From a virus, in the IMG/VR virus record IMGVR_UViG_3300029787_000051, positions 1 to 57,569 of that record: a stretch of 57,569 nt of DNA; one strand, given 5' to 3'. The notes beneath the pieces were generated by a model, which saw nothing but the letters and a program-made list of their open reading frames with translations, had not been told where the DNA came from and searched no databases. Made by a program: the position numbers and the translations under genes. Position 1 is the stretch's first letter, and each line of letters opens with the position of its first letter. Positions 26,186 to 36,360 of the stretch are shown piece by piece.

Positions 26186-26470
26186 TTAAATGTCAGCTAA
26201 AGTTCCATCATCCTCTGGAACAGATAAGTCTACAATACTAAATTCAGTACCATCCCAGTTAATACTGCGAGTTGTTTCATTAAAATTTTCAATACTAAAT
26301 TGATCAACGAACACATAACCAGCATCTTTTAACATATCTTGTGTATAGGTTTCTTTATCTGTTCTTGTTGAGCCATTAGACATTCTAATTCTTTCTGGTA
26401 TATCTTGCCATAAGATAGGAAACTCTCCGTTTAAAGAAAACATGTAAGTTAATTTCCAACTATCAGTCAT
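26186..26470 (-). CDS. Hypothetical fibre-associated protein, 94 aa
   Basis: The ATG at 26470 overlaps the TGA of the adhesin gene (ATGA), so it is preferred over an in-frame ATG nine codons earlier. The product (MTDSWKLTYMFSLNGEFPIL) has the look of small tail-fibre assembly proteins, with a SINWDGTEFSIVD segment near the end. It may be a chaperone or a cap for the preceding adhesin. Confidence 0.6.
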   Translation of the reverse strand: MTDSWKLTYMFSLNGEFPILWQDIPERIRMSNGSTRTDKETYTQDMLKDAGYVFVDQFSIENFNETTRSINWDGTEFSIVDLSVPEDDGTLADI

Positions 26471-27522
26471 GCTGTTATCAATTCTGAAAATACCCAATGG
26501 TTAGTATTTTGTCCAGAGGAGGATGTTTCGCTATATATAAAGTAAGTTCCGCTATATGCACTATTTGGACCTGTGCCGCTTGAAGGCGTACCAGATTGAT
26601 CAACATTCCATCTACCTGCGCCTGTAGAAGTAGTTGTATTGATTTGGGTAGAGTTAGCAAATGCAGTAGTAATGTTGCTTGTATTTGTAGTTCCAGCCTC
26701 TATCCACCCACCATAGCCACCACCAGCACTATTAGTTTCAAAACCGTAAGTTGTAGTAAGACTACCATCGTTATAATACTGAACGTTATCTATTGCGTAG
26801 TCTCCTCGCCAACCATAGCCCGATGAATATCCCGAATCATGTTTCCATGCAAATCTAAATTCAGTACCCGGAGTTATTGCATACGCATTACTACTCCAGC
26901 TTACCGATATCCATGAAGTACTATTATAGTTACCACCTGTCGTACCAAAAGTATGTAGTATATTACCAGATGTATCAACAACATAATGATAGATAGTACC
27001 TATATGTATGCCATTCCTATTCTCTTTTAAATCAACATATATATCAACATCTGTTCCAACAGCATCCGTTACAGTAACATTACCAGACTCCATCTCAACA
27101 GTCCCGCCCGTACTGCCTGATCTTATCTCTAACTTAAATACATTACTTTCTGATAATCCACCTACTTCTGCTAAGAAAGAAAAGTTTAAAGTTGCAGCAT
27201 TAGATGATAGAGTAAAACCGCCGCTAACACTTCCACCCCCTGTTAAATCTGCATCAGTCATTGCAGTGCCAGACACAGTATTAAAAGTATAATAAAGGGT
27301 AGTTCCGTCTGCAAACCCTGCTGTAACAATAGCAAAGCTCATTGATGCGCCTTCAGATACTGTAGAGGTAGATTCAGTACAACTAATATACTTTTTTGTA
27401 GTAGGCCATTTCTCATAATACATACGTTGATCGAATAGATCAAATATACCAGACGTACTATTTGTTTCAGCGACACCAGTTAACGAGTGTTTAAGTCCTA
27501 TTTTACCTGCATTTCTTCTCAT
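26467..27522 (-). CDS. Adhesin-like tail protein with Calx-beta-like and MAM-like segments, 351 aa
   Basis: Residues about 50-155 (STVSEGASMSFAIVTAGFAD, TGGGSVSGGFTL) read like a Calx-beta/cadherin-type beta sandwich. Residues 165-351 read like a MAM/concanavalin-type domain (RGDYAIDNVQYYND, ending NHWVFSELITA). Both types bind surface ligands in other systems. It is beta-rich, low in Lys and without signal peptide, and lies in the receptor-binding cluster, so a host-range role is likely. Domain names are by-eye assignments. Confidence 0.6.
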   Translation of the reverse strand: MRRNAGKIGLKHSLTGVAETNSTSGIFDLFDQRMYYEKWPTTKKYISCTESTSTVSEGASMSFAIVTAGFADGTTLYYTFNTVSGTAMTDADLTGGGSVSGGFTLSSNAATLNFSFLAEVGGLSESNVFKLEIRSGSTGGTVEMESGNVTVTDAVGTDVDIYVDLKENRNGIHIGTIYHYVVDTSGNILHTFGTTGGNYNSTSWISVSWSSNAYAITPGTEFRFAWKHDSGYSSGYGWRGDYAIDNVQYYNDGSLTTTYGFETNSAGGGYGGWIEAGTTNTSNITTAFANSTQINTTTSTGAGRWNVDQSGTPSSGTGPNSAYSGTYFIYSETSSSGQNTNHWVFSELITA

Positions 27523-27531
27523 ATGACTTAC

Positions 27532-28455
27532 CTACACTGTAAATGTTTGGACAGAACCAGTATATGTAAAGGTAGTATTTAATGATCCATCTGTCCATAC
27601 TTCTACCTTTCCATCAACACCAGCCGTTCCACCTGATTGATTATTTCCAGAACTACCCCCTGATCCTTGCCCACCTGTGCTTCCACCACCCTGTGTGTTA
27701 GTAGTTGAAGTTAGCGCAGGTAAGTCTCCTTGCCCACTAAATCCTACGTACCCTGATCCACCCCCGGCACCAGTGGAGTTAGCTCCTCCTGTCCCACCAT
27801 ACCAGCCAGAACCACCGCCGCCAGCTAGGTTTTGGTTTGAGTATCCACCCACACCAAACGCTCCATTGATACCGCCTTGTGAAGTCTGACCACCAGCAGA
27901 TTGTGTACCGCCCGGACCACCTGTTCTGTTACCGTACTGTCCACTAGTACCAACGTCTGCACCTACGTTACCACCACCATCTGCACCTATTGAGCAGTTT
28001 CCACCGCCACCACCGCCGCCGCCTACTATAATAACTGAACCAGTATCACCACTTAAGCTAGATAATATACCAGTTGCAGTTGCAACATGGGTTGCTCCAC
28101 CGCCAGAACCGCCCCAGTAACCTCCGTTACCCGCTCTTGCTCCACCATTATATCTTGCTGGATGGGTTGTTCCAGTTTGGCTAACGCCGCCTTGACCTAC
28201 TACAATGTAAAATGTTGTTCCAGCCGCTACAGTTTCAAGAGTTCCTTGTGCGTATCCTCCATCACCACCATGATGAGGATTACCATTATTACTGTAGTTA
28301 CTTCCGGGTCCACCTCCTGCACCCCATACCTTAAGGAGTATATCAACACCATCGCCAAATAAATGTCCAACAGTTAGATTATGGACTCCAGCTTTAGCGT
28401 TTAAGCCACTTTCATTTCCAACGTAACTACCATACCTTAGATAATTGAATGCCAT
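27532..28455 (-). CDS. Glycine-rich distal adhesin, 307 aa
   Basis: Nearly 40% Gly in the middle, with many GGxGG runs (VGGGGGGGGNCSIGADGGG). The segment KVWGAGGGPGSNYSN, then GGDGGYAQGTLETVAAGTTF and YIVVGQGGV matches the glycine-rich domain of ALK-type receptors and bacterial homologues. It also recalls polyglycine-II adhesins at fibre tips such as gp38 of S16-like phages. It closes with a beta strand tail (YTGSVQTFTV). A receptor-binding tip is the favoured role. Confidence 0.65.
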   Translation of the reverse strand: MAFNYLRYGSYVGNESGLNAKAGVHNLTVGHLFGDGVDILLKVWGAGGGPGSNYSNNGNPHHGGDGGYAQGTLETVAAGTTFYIVVGQGGVSQTGTTHPARYNGGARAGNGGYWGGSGGGATHVATATGILSSLSGDTGSVIIVGGGGGGGGNCSIGADGGGNVGADVGTSGQYGNRTGGPGGTQSAGGQTSQGGINGAFGVGGYSNQNLAGGGGSGWYGGTGGANSTGAGGGSGYVGFSGQGDLPALTSTTNTQGGGSTGGQGSGGSSGNNQSGGTAGVDGKVEVWTDGSLNTTFTYTGSVQTFTV

Positions 28456-28457
28456 TA

Positions 28458-28832
28458 TTATGCATCGTCTATTTCTTCATACGAACATACCCCTGCTAAA
28501 TCTCCAGCGGCACTAGCGTCTAAATGTATTGCTCTATCTTCTTCTAGATATATAGAAGTATCTTTTGATATTACAACTAAAGTAGAATCGGCAGGAACAC
28601 TTATAGTATTTGCAAGTTTTGCTAGTACGGAACCACTAGCAGTTTTTATAGTAACAGTTATATCAGCAGCGTTTGTCCCGTCAATATTAGATATTACTAA
28701 GCTGTTTATTTTTAACAACTTATTAGACGATGCAGCATTGGTTAATATCGCATCATCAGATGTCGATATATCTGCATCAAAAACTGTCTTTCCATATATT
28801 GAAGTTACGCTAACTACATTAGGTGCTGCCAT
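28458..28832 (-). CDS. Small beta-rich structural protein, 124 aa
   Basis: Starts MAAPNVVSVTSIYGKTVFDA and reads as a beta sandwich (LLKINSLVISNIDGTNAADI, TISVPADSTLVVISKD). Proteins like this occur beside fibre genes in marine phages and also resemble the 122-aa protein at 51023-51391 (both have VPxxxx...VxxxxxLxxGD-like strands). Likely a fibre-attachment or collar component. Confidence 0.6.
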   Translation of the reverse strand: MAAPNVVSVTSIYGKTVFDADISTSDDAILTNAASSNKLLKINSLVISNIDGTNAADITVTIKTASGSVLAKLANTISVPADSTLVVISKDTSIYLEEDRAIHLDASAAGDLAGVCSYEEIDDA

Positions 28833-28843
28833 TTATTCCTTCC

Positions 28844-31800
28844 TTATCCGAATACCATAGCCATAGCTATAGCCTTTCCCGTTGTAATACCACCACCACC
28901 ACCGCCACCAGCAATAGTAATTGTTTTAGTACTTCCTGTTCCGCTTGCGGCAACTCCTGCCCCCACAAAGTTTAAGGTTGTAGCTGCTGTAGATAAAGTC
29001 ACCCCTTCATCTTGAATAGTAGTTGAGCCAGCAGCTACATCTGCAAATGTTATAGCACCACTACCGTCTGTTTGTAATACTTGGTTAGCTGTGCCATCTG
29101 CTGCTGGTAAAGTAAATGCGTTATTAATACGCATTGCCCCACTACTATCTATTTTTAATCTTTCAGTAGTATTATTATATATATGGATTTCGTTATCCAT
29201 AGCCGCTGTGCCAGCGTAGTCACCAATTATTATATTATTAGCACCTGTTGTTACTGCGTCACCAGCGGTCTTTCCTATAAAAATGTTGTTATCGCCAGTG
29301 GTTATAGCGGTTCCTGCTTGGTATCCTACATACACTCCGTACTCTTCTTGTGCGTCATTCGCCGCACCCACCCCTGCTTCAAACCCTATAGCAGTATTGT
29401 ATGCTCTATTTGTAGCATTAGCCCCATTCATTAAGGCTTTAGTGCCTATACCTACATTATAACTATTATTATCCTTAGTTGAAACCATCCCTGCTTTATA
29501 GCCAATGTAAACATTATCTCTATTGCCGCCACCATTACCCGCACTTGCACCTATATGCACACCATACTGCACAACGTCTGCTGTACCACCACCATATGTA
29601 GACCCACTACCAATAGTAACATGGCTATTTAAAAACTTAGAAACACTAACACAGCCATCACCTATAGCTACGGAGCCATAGGATGTTTCCATTAAGGCAT
29701 GAGCATCATGTCCTATAACAACATTGTGATCAGCAGATGTTATAGCGTTTGCTGCACCTACCCCAATGATTGTGTTATCATCAGCAGCATTTAATGTTCC
29801 TGTAGTTACATCACCAATCTTTAAACTACCAACAAAATCAGTGCCATTAAATTTAACATCACTTAAATCATTTAGTGCAGAGGCTCCACCACCGCCTGAT
29901 ACTGTTGCCCATGATACAGCACCTGATCCATTTGTTTGTAGTACCTGATTAGATGTACCATCAGCAGTTGGAAACCTAAAGGCTGAGTTAAATTGTACAC
30001 CACCAGAATTATCAACATGGATACGGCGAGTATTCGTACCAATAACTATTTCACCACCAGCAGTAGCTGAATCTGGGTCTAGTTGATGTCCAATAATAGT
30101 ATTATAATCTGCACTAGTAATGTTGTCACCAGTTTGATAACCAATACATATATTGCCATCTCCTGTAGATAGTAAGTCAAGAGATTCAGCCCCAAGTGCC
30201 GTATTATAGTCTCCAGTTGCTGTTGGGTAGGTAGCACCATATCCTGTTTGGTAGCCTACAAAGGTATTCTTAGTTCCTGTATATATATCTCGTCCAGCTT
30301 CATAGCCAATATAGGTACTACCATCTGCATGTTGCCTATAACCCGCTTTTGATCCTACTGCTACATTATAGTCTTCGCCATCAACACTATTTAAAGCCTG
30401 ATTACCTACAGCAGTATTATCGTCACCTAAGTTTAAGTTTGGCAAAGATTCTTTACCTACCGCAGTATTTCTAGAGCCACTAGTTAAATTTAAGAAGGCA
30501 CCTTTACCTAAAGCACTATTATCATCTCCAGATGTGATAGGTCTGCCACATAAGAACCCAACAAATGTATTACTTGAAGCTCCGTTTAAAGTTCCTGTGT
30601 GAGTATCTCCTATCATTAATGAGTTACTAAAATCGGTAATGTCAAATTCAACATCACTTAAGTCATTTAATGCAGAAGCACCCCCTCCACCTGAGACTGT
30701 GGCAAAAGATAAGGTTCCACCTCCATCTGTTTGTAATACTTGGTTAGCTGTACCATCAGAGGTGGGTACTTTAAATGTCGTTCCCCCAGAAGTTAATCTT
30801 AAATTTGTTCCATCAGATGAGATTGATTCATTTGCATCGGTAAGTTGTATTGTTGGAATACTATTAGTGCTTTCAGTTAATAACAAACCTGTATCATGTA
30901 CGTGCTTTAAAGTTACTTCAATGTTTGCTCCAAAATAAAGTAAAGCTGAATCGCTAGTCCATAGTGTGTTATCCCCAATATATACATCATCACCAAAATA
31001 AGCATCTTTGGCTACACCAATTCCCCCATCAATTACTACTGCTCCAGTTGAACTTGATGATGCATCAACATCACTAAAAAAACGTGCATTACCTTTATTA
31101 CTCATGTCAAGTGTTAAGGCAGTTATAGAAGAACTGTTATCATTTCCTTTAAAATGAATATCAGTATTATTGCCTTGAGCATCTATAGTAATGTCGCCAC
31201 TACTTGTGGCTAAAGTAACAGCAGCATCTCCAGTAGTGATATCATCAGCAGCAGTACTGCCACCAGCATTTACCCAAGTTGTTACACCTGATCCATTTGT
31301 TTGTAGTACTTGTCCATTTGTTCCATTTGATGGTGGAAGTTGGAAAGTTACATCACCAGTATAATCTGAATGTGGAGGAGACTTAATGGTTACTTTATGT
31401 GCGTTGTTCGATTCACAGTAAAAGTCTAGGTAAGCAACATTACCACTACTTGTTCGTATTTGAACCGCACCATCTTGTACGGTTACTCCACCAGTAGACC
31501 CGTTACCGCCTATATTAGCATTGCCAGTAACAGTAAGTGTAGAACCATTGAATGTTAAGTTAGCTTCACCATCAAGTTCGGTAGTAGTTGATCCAATAGT
31601 TACAAGTCTATCAGCAGTTTGATTATTTAATCCTGTAACAATAGCAGTAGATGTTGCAAAAGAAAGTGCGCCTGACCCGTTTGTTTGTAAGATTTGGTTT
31701 GCTGTACCATCACTAGTTGGGAATGTATAAGCATTATTAAACTGAACGGCACCACTAGAGTCTACTGATATTCTTTTATTGCCATCGGCATATAAATGAA

Positions 31801-33997
31801 TCTCTCCACTCATATTTGAGGTGCCGCCATATTCGCCAATTACTATATTATTATGTCCACTAGTAATTGCGTTACCAGCATTTTTACCTATTAAAACATT
31901 ATCGTAACCTATAGTTACTGTTTGACCTGCATAATAACCTATAAGAGTGTTGTAGTCGCCGCTATTAATACTTTCTCCAGCTTGACTACCTATATAAATA
32001 CCATACTCTTCTTGTGACCCTGTTGTACCTTTACCTGCCTGATAACCCAGAGCTACATTCTGTTCGCGTATGTTTGTGTCACTATTATACAACGTTTCAT
32101 AACCAATTGCAATATTATGACTATGATTTGCATCTTGCACTTGACTAAATGCTTTTTCTCCAATTGCTATATTGCCAGTAGTACCCCTAAAGTTTCTCCC
32201 TGCATTATCCCCAATCATAATATTCTTAGTCGTTTGGTCACTGAAGGTTGCATCCCGTCCTGCTTGATACCCAATTAAAATATTACTACTCGCGCCAGTA
32301 TTCCCTTGCAGAACCATGCCAGCTTCTGCGCCTACTGCAATAAGAGTACTACCAGAGTTAGTCATCGTTGCGGCAGCATTATTTCCTATAAATATACTAT
32401 CTATAGAAGAAGCAGTAGATGTACCTTTTCCCGCATTTGTTCCTATAGCTACGTTATTTGTAGTAGAGCTACTTGTTCTATTAGATAATGCGTACTCTCC
32501 AATAGCAATATTATTTGCGGCGTTCCCTACATTTAAGTTTTCTCCAGACTTTACTCCAATAAGGATGTTACCATTAATACCGGGATTACCATTACTACCT
32601 ATATATTTTGCAGCTTCATGTCCTAAGATAATATTACTACTTGAAGTAGATAAATTATTTGCAGCATCATGTCCTATAATAATATTTTCATCGCCAGATG
32701 TAATACCGTTAGCAGCACCTTGTCCTACAATAAAATTATTTGATGCGCTACTAAGACTACCAGTAGTAGTATCTCCTATTTTTAAACTATGGCTAAAGTC
32801 AGTAATATTATACTTTACTTCAGTAAGTTCATTTAATCCTACTGCTACTGCGCCCCACTCTAGAGTACCTCCAGCATTAAAGTTTAATGGTACACGTAAG
32901 TATTGATAACTTCCTAAATTCGTTGATGGACTTGTTTGAGGTATCTTCCAATTAGTTGTTGCAAATGATTTTGCAAATATATCAGCATGACCTGTCATGT
33001 TAATATATCCTGTTGTCGCTCCTGTAGAATCAGTTTCTGCAAACTCAAATCTATCAGACTGTTCGTTCCAAACCATTGCTACATTAGTTGAATCCCCACG
33101 CTCAAAGATAAAACCTGCATCCTCTGATGGACTACCTGTTTGTCCATGATTTAGCTCAATTAGATGATCTTCAACAGTCATGTGAGTTGTACTAATTGTA
33201 GTTGTATCACCTGATACATTTAAGTGTGGTACTGTTACTGTACCATCAGCAGCTATTCGTATAGCGTCTGGATCGCCTACACTACCTATGTATGCATCAT
33301 TAGGTATAAGCATTGCTACATTAGTAGCATCAGTACTCGTTAACTGTAAACGTTTTGCTGTTAGTAATTCTGTACCCGGATTATAGTATAGTTCTGCATG
33401 GTCTGCCTCAATACCAATTGAAGAACCACTAGAAGCTGCATCAGCAGCAAATAACACAGAATTATTTTCGTTTGTAGATGTATTGGCAGTTAGTACAATG
33501 TTAGTAGCAGTTGTTGCTGTTGTTGCAGAACCTGCACTTGTAGCAGTGCTTGCACTATTTGCCGATGTTGCATTACCTTGCAGCGCACCAATAAATGTAG
33601 TGGCAGTTACAGCATTGGTTGATGGGTTAAAAAGAAAACTACTATCTGTTTCAAGACCTATTGATGATTGGTTGCCAGTAGATGCATCAGCAGCAAATAC
33701 GATTGGGTTGTCTTCATTAGTGCTATTATTACCCACTGTAACAACATTAGTCGCTGTTGTTGCTGTTGTTGATGTAGATGAGCTAGTTGCACTAGTAGCA
33801 GTAGCAGCATTACCCTGTAATGCACCAGTAAAAGTAGTTGTAGTTAGAACTTGAGTATTAGGATTATAAGTTAATCCAGTATCTGTTCTAACTTTTTCAT
33901 GCCCATCTACAGAATCTGCAAACAACAAGTTATGCGTAGCATCTTGTGTGTTTGTTGGTTCTAACCAAACATCTGCATCAGCTTGTAAGTAACGCAT
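28844..33997 (-). CDS. Giant tail fibre with repeated beta-solenoid modules, 1717 aa
   Basis: The main receptor-binding fibre. Three large blocks repeat. Each has a LNDLSDV-type linker and SLxIGDxxTG turn (near residues 400, 1115 and 1380), followed by many short N-x-A-I-G-x-x-A-G repeats (NTAVGKESL, NVAIGYxAG style), the pattern of YadA-like left-handed solenoids. Linkers of the form DGTANQVLQTDGSGxLSF occur near residues 766, 896, 1087, 1356 and 1641. ALQGNA repeats lie near the N-terminus. The C-terminus is TTGKAIAMAMVFG, a tip motif I have seen in other marine phage fibres. Confidence 0.8.
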   Translation of the reverse strand: MRYLQADADVWLEPTNTQDATHNLLFADSVDGHEKVRTDTGLTYNPNTQVLTTTTFTGALQGNAATATSATSSSTSTTATTATNVVTVGNNSTNEDNPIVFAADASTGNQSSIGLETDSSFLFNPSTNAVTATTFIGALQGNATSANSASTATSAGSATTATTATNIVLTANTSTNENNSVLFAADAASSGSSIGIEADHAELYYNPGTELLTAKRLQLTSTDATNVAMLIPNDAYIGSVGDPDAIRIAADGTVTVPHLNVSGDTTTISTTHMTVEDHLIELNHGQTGSPSEDAGFIFERGDSTNVAMVWNEQSDRFEFAETDSTGATTGYINMTGHADIFAKSFATTNWKIPQTSPSTNLGSYQYLRVPLNFNAGGTLEWGAVAVGLNELTEVKYNITDFSHSLKIGDTTTGSLSSASNNFIVGQGAANGITSGDENIIIGHDAANNLSTSSSNIILGHEAAKYIGSNGNPGINGNILIGVKSGENLNVGNAANNIAIGEYALSNRTSSSTTNNVAIGTNAGKGTSTASSIDSIFIGNNAAATMTNSGSTLIAVGAEAGMVLQGNTGASSNILIGYQAGRDATFSDQTTKNIMIGDNAGRNFRGTTGNIAIGEKAFSQVQDANHSHNIAIGYETLYNSDTNIREQNVALGYQAGKGTTGSQEEYGIYIGSQAGESINSGDYNTLIGYYAGQTVTIGYDNVLIGKNAGNAITSGHNNIVIGEYGGTSNMSGEIHLYADGNKRISVDSSGAVQFNNAYTFPTSDGTANQILQTNGSGALSFATSTAIVTGLNNQTADRLVTIGSTTTELDGEANLTFNGSTLTVTGNANIGGNGSTGGVTVQDGAVQIRTSSGNVAYLDFYCESNNAHKVTIKSPPHSDYTGDVTFQLPPSNGTNGQVLQTNGSGVTTWVNAGGSTAADDITTGDAAVTLATSSGDITIDAQGNNTDIHFKGNDNSSSITALTLDMSNKGNARFFSDVDASSSSTGAVVIDGGIGVAKDAYFGDDVYIGDNTLWTSDSALLYFGANIEVTLKHVHDTGLLLTESTNSIPTIQLTDANESISSDGTNLRLTSGGTTFKVPTSDGTANQVLQTDGGGTLSFATVSGGGGASALNDLSDVEFDITDFSNSLMIGDTHTGTLNGASSNTFVGFLCGRPITSGDDNSALGKGAFLNLTSGSRNTAVGKESLPNLNLGDDNTAVGNQALNSVDGEDYNVAVGSKAGYRQHADGSTYIGYEAGRDIYTGTKNTFVGYQTGYGATYPTATGDYNTALGAESLDLLSTGDGNICIGYQTGDNITSADYNTIIGHQLDPDSATAGGEIVIGTNTRRIHVDNSGGVQFNSAFRFPTADGTSNQVLQTNGSGAVSWATVSGGGGASALNDLSDVKFNGTDFVGSLKIGDVTTGTLNAADDNTIIGVGAANAITSADHNVVIGHDAHALMETSYGSVAIGDGCVSVSKFLNSHVTIGSGSTYGGGTADVVQYGVHIGASAGNGGGNRDNVYIGYKAGMVSTKDNNSYNVGIGTKALMNGANATNRAYNTAIGFEAGVGAANDAQEEYGVYVGYQAGTAITTGDNNIFIGKTAGDAVTTGANNIIIGDYAGTAAMDNEIHIYNNTTERLKIDSSGAMRINNAFTLPAADGTANQVLQTDGSGAITFADVAAGSTTIQDEGVTLSTAATTLNFVGAGVAASGTGSTKTITIAGGGGGGGITTGKAIAMAMVFG

Positions 33998-34000
33998 TAA

Positions 34001-36355
34001 TTATACCTGTGTCTTTACAGAGATTTCCATTCCTCGTATAGTCATCGTGCCACTGCCATGCAGACACGCATACAGCCCAGCTTGATTAATAAAGCCAGCC
34101 GATTTACTTGTTTCCGCTGCATTAGGATATCCACCAAAATATCCATAATCATGCCCACTGCCCCATTCATAGAACATACGTCTATTTAAAGGCACAGTAT
34201 ACTTTAACGTAGTTTCTCTAATTGTACCTGCTGTAGCATAGTGTCCAAATGCTTCATCGTGAGATACAGCATCTGTCATAGCTAATGTCAAAGATTGATC
34301 AATTGCAACATCATATGTATCAAAGTGACCACCTCTTAAAAAGAATCGGTACTCAGTTGCGGCATCAGTTGAATCAGATGACCAATATATTTTACACTCA
34401 ACTTCATCTTGCCCATGATGCATTAAGTTTTGCATCCATTGAACACGCCCAGTAAATGATTTATTTGTTCCTACTGCATTACCCGGAGAAAATACAGGAA
34501 CAATGGTAGCACCTGTTACTGTTTGTTGTGAGTATAAAGAGTTAGAATTTGGTGTAGTACCTGCTGCAAAGTCTGTATCTCTTGGAACAACTAAACCTGT
34601 CTTCGTAGTTTCTCTTCCAAAGCTATCTCCCCAAAGAAGATTACTTTTTGAAAGTGTTATAGGACGGGCATTATATGCATTAGTAAAAGATATTGATGCT
34701 GGATGCCGTCCTTGTGTAGTCATTGTATTACCATGACTTTTGCCATATGGCATAAAATGTAGACCTGTATTTCTACCAGCCGTTGCTGTGCCATCGTTAT
34801 ATGCCCACCCACATAATGTTCTTGTGGTATCACCATTCTTTGTCCATCTTCCATACGTACCAGCAGTATATACTGGATAGCCAGTATCATAAGCTACTGC
34901 TTCTATACCAACGGCACTACCTGTCCAATACGCATATATAGCTTTAGGAGTTGTATTAGCACTTATAGTAACGGATGGTATGCTACTAAAATTTACTTCT
35001 CTAAATTGATCTTCAATATATATGTTAGCAAATCCAGCCCTATAGGGAACAAGATATAAAGATGTAAGTGATGTTCCTTTTATTGAGCTATCATAATGGT
35101 AAGGGCTATGGTTCTCATCATATTGTGATTGCCAGTACTGCGCTCCATCAGTATTAATTAAAGATAGTATACAGCCATTTACAGGATCGCCGGGACCACC
35201 AGAACCACTGCCAGTACCACTTACATTAGCCCAACTTAACACATTACTACCGTTAGTTTTTAAAAACTGTCCAGCTATCCCATCATCATCAGGCCAAATT
35301 TGGTCGTTAAATTTAAGATCACCAGTTCCATGTGGAAAAATAGAGATATCTCCATTATTGGTAGAAGAAAATTCACCATTTCCACCACTACCTAGATTAA
35401 AGTTTTTTGCAGATATTCGTCCGATATCAGGGCGAATAGTTACATCGTCACTTCCCCCAGTTGCAGTATATATGGTATTTGTTGTAGCACCTGTAGTTGT
35501 TGCATACAATAAACCCTTTTCTGCACCACTAGAAACATCATCAGTAATAGTGATACTAGCTGAACCAGCACTTAATGCTGCCCATGATGTTTGACCAGAA
35601 CCATTAGTTGTTAGAACTTGACCGTTAGTTCCATACCCAGTAGGTAAGGTTCCAGCCGCTGTTGTAATAGCTCCTGTACCTTTAGCAAAGGTAAATGTTG
35701 CTGCACCTGCTTGTGTCCCGCCATCGTTAAATTGAACTTGTGTATTTGTACCAGCAGCAGAAGGCGAAGATGCCGCAACAAAACTTAGAGTACCTTCCCC
35801 ATCAGTTTTAAGTAGTTGCCCTGCTGTACCATCAGATGAAGGATAGGCTAGGCCACTCATATTAACCGTACCGTTTATATCAATAGCTGTGGCGTTAATT
35901 TCTACTTCAGCATCTGCTGTTATATTTAATTTACCATCAACATCTGACTTAATAAAAATAGCGGCATCCCTAAAGTTAACCATTCCATCATTAGCAATAT
36001 ATACATCTGACCACCCCAATGAAGAAGTGCCTAGTGCAATGTCATTATCTGTAACAGGTTTGAAAACACCATCTGCTAATGTTAATTGCTGTGCAGCAGT
36101 ACTAGATACTTCAACATAAAACTCAATAGTATCATTACTATTATTTGTAACTACCTTATTACGCGCATTAGCGTCTGCGATTAAGGGTACGTATCCACCT
36201 TCTCCTGTAGAATTGTCATGTCTGTGTCCTAGTGCGCTCACACCGGGCGAGTCAAATATATCTTTCAGTTTATTAAATTCAGCATTAAGGGGCGCAGCTT
36301 TAACAACTGCCCCTGTAATAATGTCTGCACTAGACTGTCTTGTATATCCTGCCAT
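34001..36355 (-). CDS. Tail fibre protein, 784 aa
   Basis: N-terminal 90 residues (MAGYTRQSSADIITGAVVKA, then ALGHRHDNSTGEGGYVPLI) look like a virion-attachment head. The middle has three or four copies of the linker also found in the 1717-aa fibre (GTAGQLLKTDGEGTLSF, GTNGQVLTTNGSGQTSW, GIAGQFLKTNGSNVLSW). The C-terminal 350 residues are a beta-rich, aromatic domain. The two fibres are adjacent and could assemble in series, the shorter one attaching to the tail. Confidence 0.72.
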   Translation of the reverse strand: MAGYTRQSSADIITGAVVKAAPLNAEFNKLKDIFDSPGVSALGHRHDNSTGEGGYVPLIADANARNKVVTNNSNDTIEFYVEVSSTAAQQLTLADGVFKPVTDNDIALGTSSLGWSDVYIANDGMVNFRDAAIFIKSDVDGKLNITADAEVEINATAIDINGTVNMSGLAYPSSDGTAGQLLKTDGEGTLSFVAASSPSAAGTNTQVQFNDGGTQAGAATFTFAKGTGAITTAAGTLPTGYGTNGQVLTTNGSGQTSWAALSAGSASITITDDVSSGAEKGLLYATTTGATTNTIYTATGGSDDVTIRPDIGRISAKNFNLGSGGNGEFSSTNNGDISIFPHGTGDLKFNDQIWPDDDGIAGQFLKTNGSNVLSWANVSGTGSGSGGPGDPVNGCILSLINTDGAQYWQSQYDENHSPYHYDSSIKGTSLTSLYLVPYRAGFANIYIEDQFREVNFSSIPSVTISANTTPKAIYAYWTGSAVGIEAVAYDTGYPVYTAGTYGRWTKNGDTTRTLCGWAYNDGTATAGRNTGLHFMPYGKSHGNTMTTQGRHPASISFTNAYNARPITLSKSNLLWGDSFGRETTKTGLVVPRDTDFAAGTTPNSNSLYSQQTVTGATIVPVFSPGNAVGTNKSFTGRVQWMQNLMHHGQDEVECKIYWSSDSTDAATEYRFFLRGGHFDTYDVAIDQSLTLAMTDAVSHDEAFGHYATAGTIRETTLKYTVPLNRRMFYEWGSGHDYGYFGGYPNAAETSKSAGFINQAGLYACLHGSGTMTIRGMEISVKTQV

Positions 36356-36360
36356 TTAAA

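Noticed and set aside
32316-32906. 196-aa plus-strand open frame
   Set aside because: Shadow of the low-complexity fibre gene on the other strand; no RBS, hydrophobic and Pro-rich artefact composition.
28844-33997. CRISPR-like regular DNA repeats
   Set aside because: The repeats are in frame, degenerate and encode protein repeats of a tail fibre; no constant spacer length or conserved repeat palindrome.
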